Shown piece by piece: positions 63,923-64,000 of a stretch of 64,000 bases of DNA. Within the stretch, counting starts at the first letter, position 1, and every line of letters starts with the position of its first letter. This DNA comes from Paenibacillus albidus (GTDB lineage Bacteria; Bacillota; Bacilli; Paenibacillales; Paenibacillaceae): NCBI RefSeq assembly GCF_014644435.1, contig NZ_BMKR01000009.1, positions 62,001 through 126,000 of the forward strand. The letters run 5' to 3'. Made by a program: the position numbers and the translations under genes. Under the pieces are notes generated by a model. That model had not been told where the DNA came from. It worked only from the letters and a program-made list of their open reading frames with translations, and did not search any database.

Positions 63923-64000
63923 CTACACTTGCGCAAACACTTTGACCGGGGTAATTGCCCCGGATTCATCCCGGGCATATATGCCCAGAAATTCATCCTG
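63923..64000 (-). CDS. truB: tRNA pseudouridine synthase B, C-terminal end only
   Basis: The last 25 codons of a minus-strand gene entering from the right edge. The end reads FLGIYARDESGAITPVKVFAQV and then TAG, the typical TruB C-terminus (GIY...PVKVF). The position upstream of ribF supports the call. TruB makes pseudouridine-55 in tRNA. Confidence 0.8.
   Translation of the reverse strand, partial: QDEFLGIYARDESGAITPVKVFAQV

Noticed and set aside
1..64000. tRNA or rRNA genes, CRISPR arrays, insertion sequences, prophage
   Set aside because: No cloverleaf ends, spaced identical repeats, transposase or phage genes were seen.

Overview
The window is a gene-dense stretch of a spore-forming Bacillota chromosome, most likely Paenibacillus. 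Three things point there. The right half (about 28.4-64 kb, nearly all minus strand) follows the Bacillus subtilis order truB-ribC-rpsO-pnpA-ylxY-mlpA-spoVFA-spoVFB-dapG-dapA-rnjB-tepA-ylzJ-spoIIIE ... ymfF-ymfH-ymfI-ymfJ-ymfK-ymfM-pgsA-cinA-recA ... rny-ymdB-spoVS. Sporulation and germination genes are present (spoVS, sleB, spoVFA/B, spoIIIE-type translocase). The left half is rich in YesMN/AraC-type regulators and sugar-uptake genes, as is typical of Paenibacillus. No tRNA, rRNA, prophage, insertion sequence or CRISPR array was seen.

Left region (1-10.6 kb): a carbohydrate uptake locus on the minus strand (two permeases, YesM-type sensor kinase, sugar-binding lipoprotein, YesN-type response regulator cut by the window edge) and an uncharacterised 558-residue protein. 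Opposite it is a plus-strand kduI-deoR-kduD cluster for unsaturated uronate catabolism. Together they suggest import and breakdown of a uronate-containing polysaccharide. An interspersed-repeat-like patch follows (10.78-11.12 kb). Next come a hypothetical protein, a Nudix hydrolase, a GH42 beta-galactosidase divergent from an AraC regulator and a GH43 enzyme, and an asymmetric heterodimeric ABC exporter divergent from a LysR regulator.

Middle region (21-30 kb): htpG with a perfect CIRCE operator, a LysR regulator divergent from a DapA-family paralogue, a DEAD-box helicase, a GNAT acetyltransferase, pduL, a remnant of a copper-amine-oxidase-like stalk domain, an M19 dipeptidase and spoVS.

Right region (30-64 kb): RNA decay (rny, an RNase J at the rnjB position, pnp), recombination (recA with a LexA box, recX, cinA), lipid and cell-shape genes (pgsA, RodZ-like), the ymf peptidase/reductase group, lysine and dipicolinate synthesis, dut, rpsO and ribF. 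Relative to B. subtilis this stretch lacks asd between spoVFB and dapG, has dut between mlpA and spoVFA, and has sleB plus an iron locus between spoIIIE and ymfF.

The most unusual object is the iron locus at 44.75-46.8 kb. One uninterrupted reading frame encodes an AraC regulator followed by a complete siderophore-binding lipoprotein. A consensus Fur box, a promoter, a ribosome binding site and a lipoprotein signal peptide lie inside the frame at the junction. A second strong oddity is ymdB, whose only plausible full-length start codon is ATA.
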